15,816 bases of DNA from an uncultured Alphaproteobacteria bacterium (lineage in GTDB: Bacteria > Pseudomonadota > Alphaproteobacteria > Sphingomonadales > Sphingomonadaceae): the NCBI GenBank assembly GCA_903939555.1, contig CAJAHV010000020.1, positions 1 to 15,816 of the forward strand, written 5' to 3'. Position 1 is the first letter of the stretch; each line of letters starts with the position of its first letter. A program made the position numbers and the translations under genes. Shown here one piece after another: positions 14,342 to 15,816 of the stretch. Below the pieces are notes generated by a model. The model saw only the letters and a program-made list of their open reading frames with translations. It had not been told where the DNA came from and did no database searches.

Positions 14342-15529
14342 TTATTGCCCTGCGTCGATCGCCGCCTGCACCTGCTTGTAAAAGGCCTGGCGCGCCGCCG
14401 GCTCGGGTCCTTCGCTGGCCCGCGTCCAATCACCATTGGACGCAATGACCAGCCGGCGTTTGCGGTCGATGAAGATGCCCTGGCCGAAGATGCCCTGCGC
14501 GGCGACCGCCCCGTCATCATAGGTCCACCATTGATAGCCATAGCCGCGGCCCGGTTCGCCGATATCCTGCTGCTTGGTTGTCGCGGCGGCGAACCAGCCC
14601 GGCGGCACCACAGGCGCGCCGCCGGCCACGCCATCGGCGAGCACGAACAGCCCGAAGCGCGCATAATCCCGCGTCGCCGCCTGCAGGCAGCAGCCGGCGA
14701 TCTCGTGCCCCGTCGCGCCCTTGAGCCAGGTCGCCGCGGCCGCCATGCCTGCCGGTTGCCAGATCTTTTCCTGCAGATAGGCCGACAGCGGCTTCTTGGT
14801 CGCCGATGATACCAGCACGCCGATCAGATTGGTCTCACCGGTGTTGTAGTGCCACACCGTCCCCGGGGGATGCGCGCGCGGCAGCTTGCGCAGGTAACTG
14901 ACCGTTGCATCGACCCCGGGATCGGGCTTGGCCTTGTTGAACTGCGCGACATCGGCGGCGGGGTCTTCATAATCCTCGTTCCAGCGCACGCCCGAACTCA
15001 TCATCATCAATTGCCGGATGGTGACATCATCATAAGCCGAGCCGCGCAGATCGGGGATATAGGCGCTGACCTTGTCATCGAGGCTCTTGATCGCGCCGTC
15101 CTGCAAGGCAGCGCCGACCAGCGTGGAGGTGAACGACTTGGCGACCGAAAAACTCGTCCAGCGGCCGTTGGCATCAAAGCCCAGGCCATAGCGCTCAAGC
15201 CGCACCTTGCCATCCTGCAGGATCACCAGCCCGGCGATGCGCTGCCCGGCCAGAATCGCATCTATGCCCGGCAGCACCAGCGGCTTGCCCGGCGGCAGTG
15301 CCATGGGTGTTGTCGAGGGCGCGATGCTGGCGGCTTCGGCCAGCACCGGCAGCCGGTCCATGGCGCGGAAGGCGGCATCGCGCTGCGGCTGCGACCAGCC
15401 GAGCACATCGGCATTGGTCGGCAGGTGCGCCAAAATTCCGCGGGTTTCGGCATCGAGCTGCGCGTACCAGACGCCGCCAGCCAGCAACACCGCCGCCAGG
15501 CCGCCCGTCAGGATTGTCCGTATCCGCAT
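14342..15529 (-). CDS. membrane-anchored serine hydrolase of the beta-lactamase class C/6-aminohexanoate-dimer hydrolase type
   Basis: A 395-residue protein with an N-terminal hydrophobic segment (about residues 5-22, ILTGGLAAVLLAGGVWY) that is a signal anchor or uncleaved signal. The catalytic SxxK motif is S128-V-A-K131 in WTSFSVAKSFTSTLVGAAL. The second motif carries Tyr228 in WHYNTGETNLIGVLV, and the third region is GYGYQWWTYDDG followed by GIFGQGIFIDR. All are in the order of penicillin-binding/class C enzymes, and the GET variant is like esterase and amide hydrolase relatives. It is probably periplasmic, acting on an ester, amide or peptide; it need not be a resistance enzyme. Start: GGGGGAAGAG lies one base before the ATG. 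It is the first gene of a minus-strand run leading into the beta-helix and cytochrome genes, divergent from the probable nadE. Confidence 0.9.
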   Translation of the reverse strand: MRIRTILTGGLAAVLLAGGVWYAQLDAETRGILAHLPTNADVLGWSQPQRDAAFRAMDRLPVLAEAASIAPSTTPMALPPGKPLVLPGIDAILAGQRIAGLVILQDGKVRLERYGLGFDANGRWTSFSVAKSFTSTLVGAALQDGAIKSLDDKVSAYIPDLRGSAYDDVTIRQLMMMSSGVRWNEDYEDPAADVAQFNKAKPDPGVDATVSYLRKLPRAHPPGTVWHYNTGETNLIGVLVSSATKKPLSAYLQEKIWQPAGMAAAATWLKGATGHEIAGCCLQAATRDYARFGLFVLADGVAGGAPVVPPGWFAAATTKQQDIGEPGRGYGYQWWTYDDGAVAAQGIFGQGIFIDRKRRLVIASNGDWTRASEGPEPAARQAFYKQVQAAIDAGQ

Positions 15530-15737
15530 GCTCTTCCCCCCGCCGCTGCATCATCTGGCGGCCCACAGCCTTTTTGCACCAAGCATGATGTCATCGCCAT
15601 AGGGTTCGGTGGCTTGCTTCGAGGCTATTGTTTCGAAGTCATTGCGGCCACCCGCCGGGCAGGCGGCGGTTGCTCGCGGTCACTTGCCCTGGTCACTTCA
15701 GGTTGCCCCCCGGTCGTCGCCTGCGTAAACCAGCAAC
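15530..15737. promoter_or_regulatory. divergent intergenic region, serine hydrolase/probable nadE
   Basis: These 208 bases should contain both promoters. Visible structure: an inverted repeat CTTCGA (15617-15622) and TCGAAG (15633-15638) with a 10-base spacer; a GC hairpin CCGCC (15652-15656) and GGCGG (15662-15666) with a 5-base loop; and a direct repeat GGTCACTT at 15678-15685 and 15691-15698, a 13-base period. I cannot identify clear -35/-10 pairs. Confidence 0.4.
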
Positions 15738-15816
15738 ATGACCATGACGCTCAGCATCGCCCTTGCCCAGTTGAATGCCGTTGTCGGCGGGCTCGATGCC
15801 AATGCCGACGCGATTC
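15738..15816 (+). CDS. nadE: probable glutamine-dependent NAD+ synthetase, N-terminal fragment cut by the window edge
   Basis: Only 26 codons are visible: MTMTLSIALAQLNAVVGGLD and a few more (DANADAI). The LSIALAQLN-VVG-L--NAD pattern is the first strand and turn of the nitrilase-like glutaminase domain at the N terminus of two-domain NAD+ synthetases. This enzyme makes NAD+ from deamido-NAD+ with glutamine as ammonia donor. Another nitrilase-fold amidase would start similarly, so the gene name is tentative. Start may be ATG 15738 or ATG 15744; neither has a good Shine-Dalgarno sequence. Confidence 0.7.
   Translation, partial: MTMTLSIALAQLNAVVGGLDANADAI

Noticed and set aside
14342..15529. 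Calling the serine hydrolase an antibiotic-resistance beta-lactamase
   Set aside because: The SxxK motif is shared by esterases, peptidases and amide hydrolases; the second and third motifs are not the class C consensus and nothing in the context points to resistance.
1..15816. tRNA or rRNA genes, CRISPR arrays, insertion sequences, phage or integrase genes
   Set aside because: None seen: no regularly spaced repeats, no transposase or recombinase motifs, and no tRNA-like T-loop sequences noticed while reading both strands.

Overview
The window reads as a chromosomal segment of a high-G+C alphaproteobacterium, most likely a sphingomonad. The strongest clue is the arrangement ubiG (divergent) / lysC / ptsP, a neighbourhood I know from alphaproteobacteria. 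The genes are tightly packed, with many 4-base ATGA overlaps, and one strand carries a ubiquinone-pathway gene. The genus assignment is inference; there is no rRNA or other marker here. I see no mobile element, tRNA, rRNA or CRISPR array.

Layout from left to right. (1) 1-1571, + strand: the 3' part of a LytS/AlgZ-type histidine kinase followed by a LytTR-type response regulator, a two-component pair. (2) 1583-4116, - strand: ubiG, then after a 138-base gap a VOC/glyoxalase-fold protein overlapping an alpha/beta hydrolase. (3) 4256-8771, + strand: lysC (aspartate kinase), a nitronate-monooxygenase-like flavoprotein and ptsP (GAF-domain enzyme I of the nitrogen PTS), all joined by overlapping stop and start codons. 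(4) 8925-12027, + strand: a crotonase-fold protein, an acyl-CoA dehydrogenase and an acyl-CoA-dehydrogenase-fold flavin monooxygenase-like protein, again joined by ATGA overlaps; it looks like a catabolic module for a CoA thioester. (5) 12030-15529, - strand: a penicillin-binding-type serine hydrolase, then an exported parallel beta-helix protein overlapping an exported diheme c-type cytochrome. (6) 15738 to the end, + strand: the first codons of a probable glutamine-dependent NAD+ synthetase.

The part closest to an undescribed system is block 5. A secreted beta-helix repeat protein and a SO2930-type diheme cytochrome are translationally coupled, and a membrane-anchored serine hydrolase lies directly upstream. 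To my knowledge the first two are a recurrent pair of unknown function. Other points worth a second look are a probable internal start in lysC that would make a separate ACT-domain beta subunit, the flavoprotein gene wedged between lysC and ptsP, a 10-bp inverted repeat with a nested hairpin upstream of the crotonase gene, and replacement of the usual catalytic acids in the crotonase and the acyl-CoA dehydrogenase.

Long open frames antisense to ptsP, lysC and other genes are side effects of high third-position G+C and were left out.
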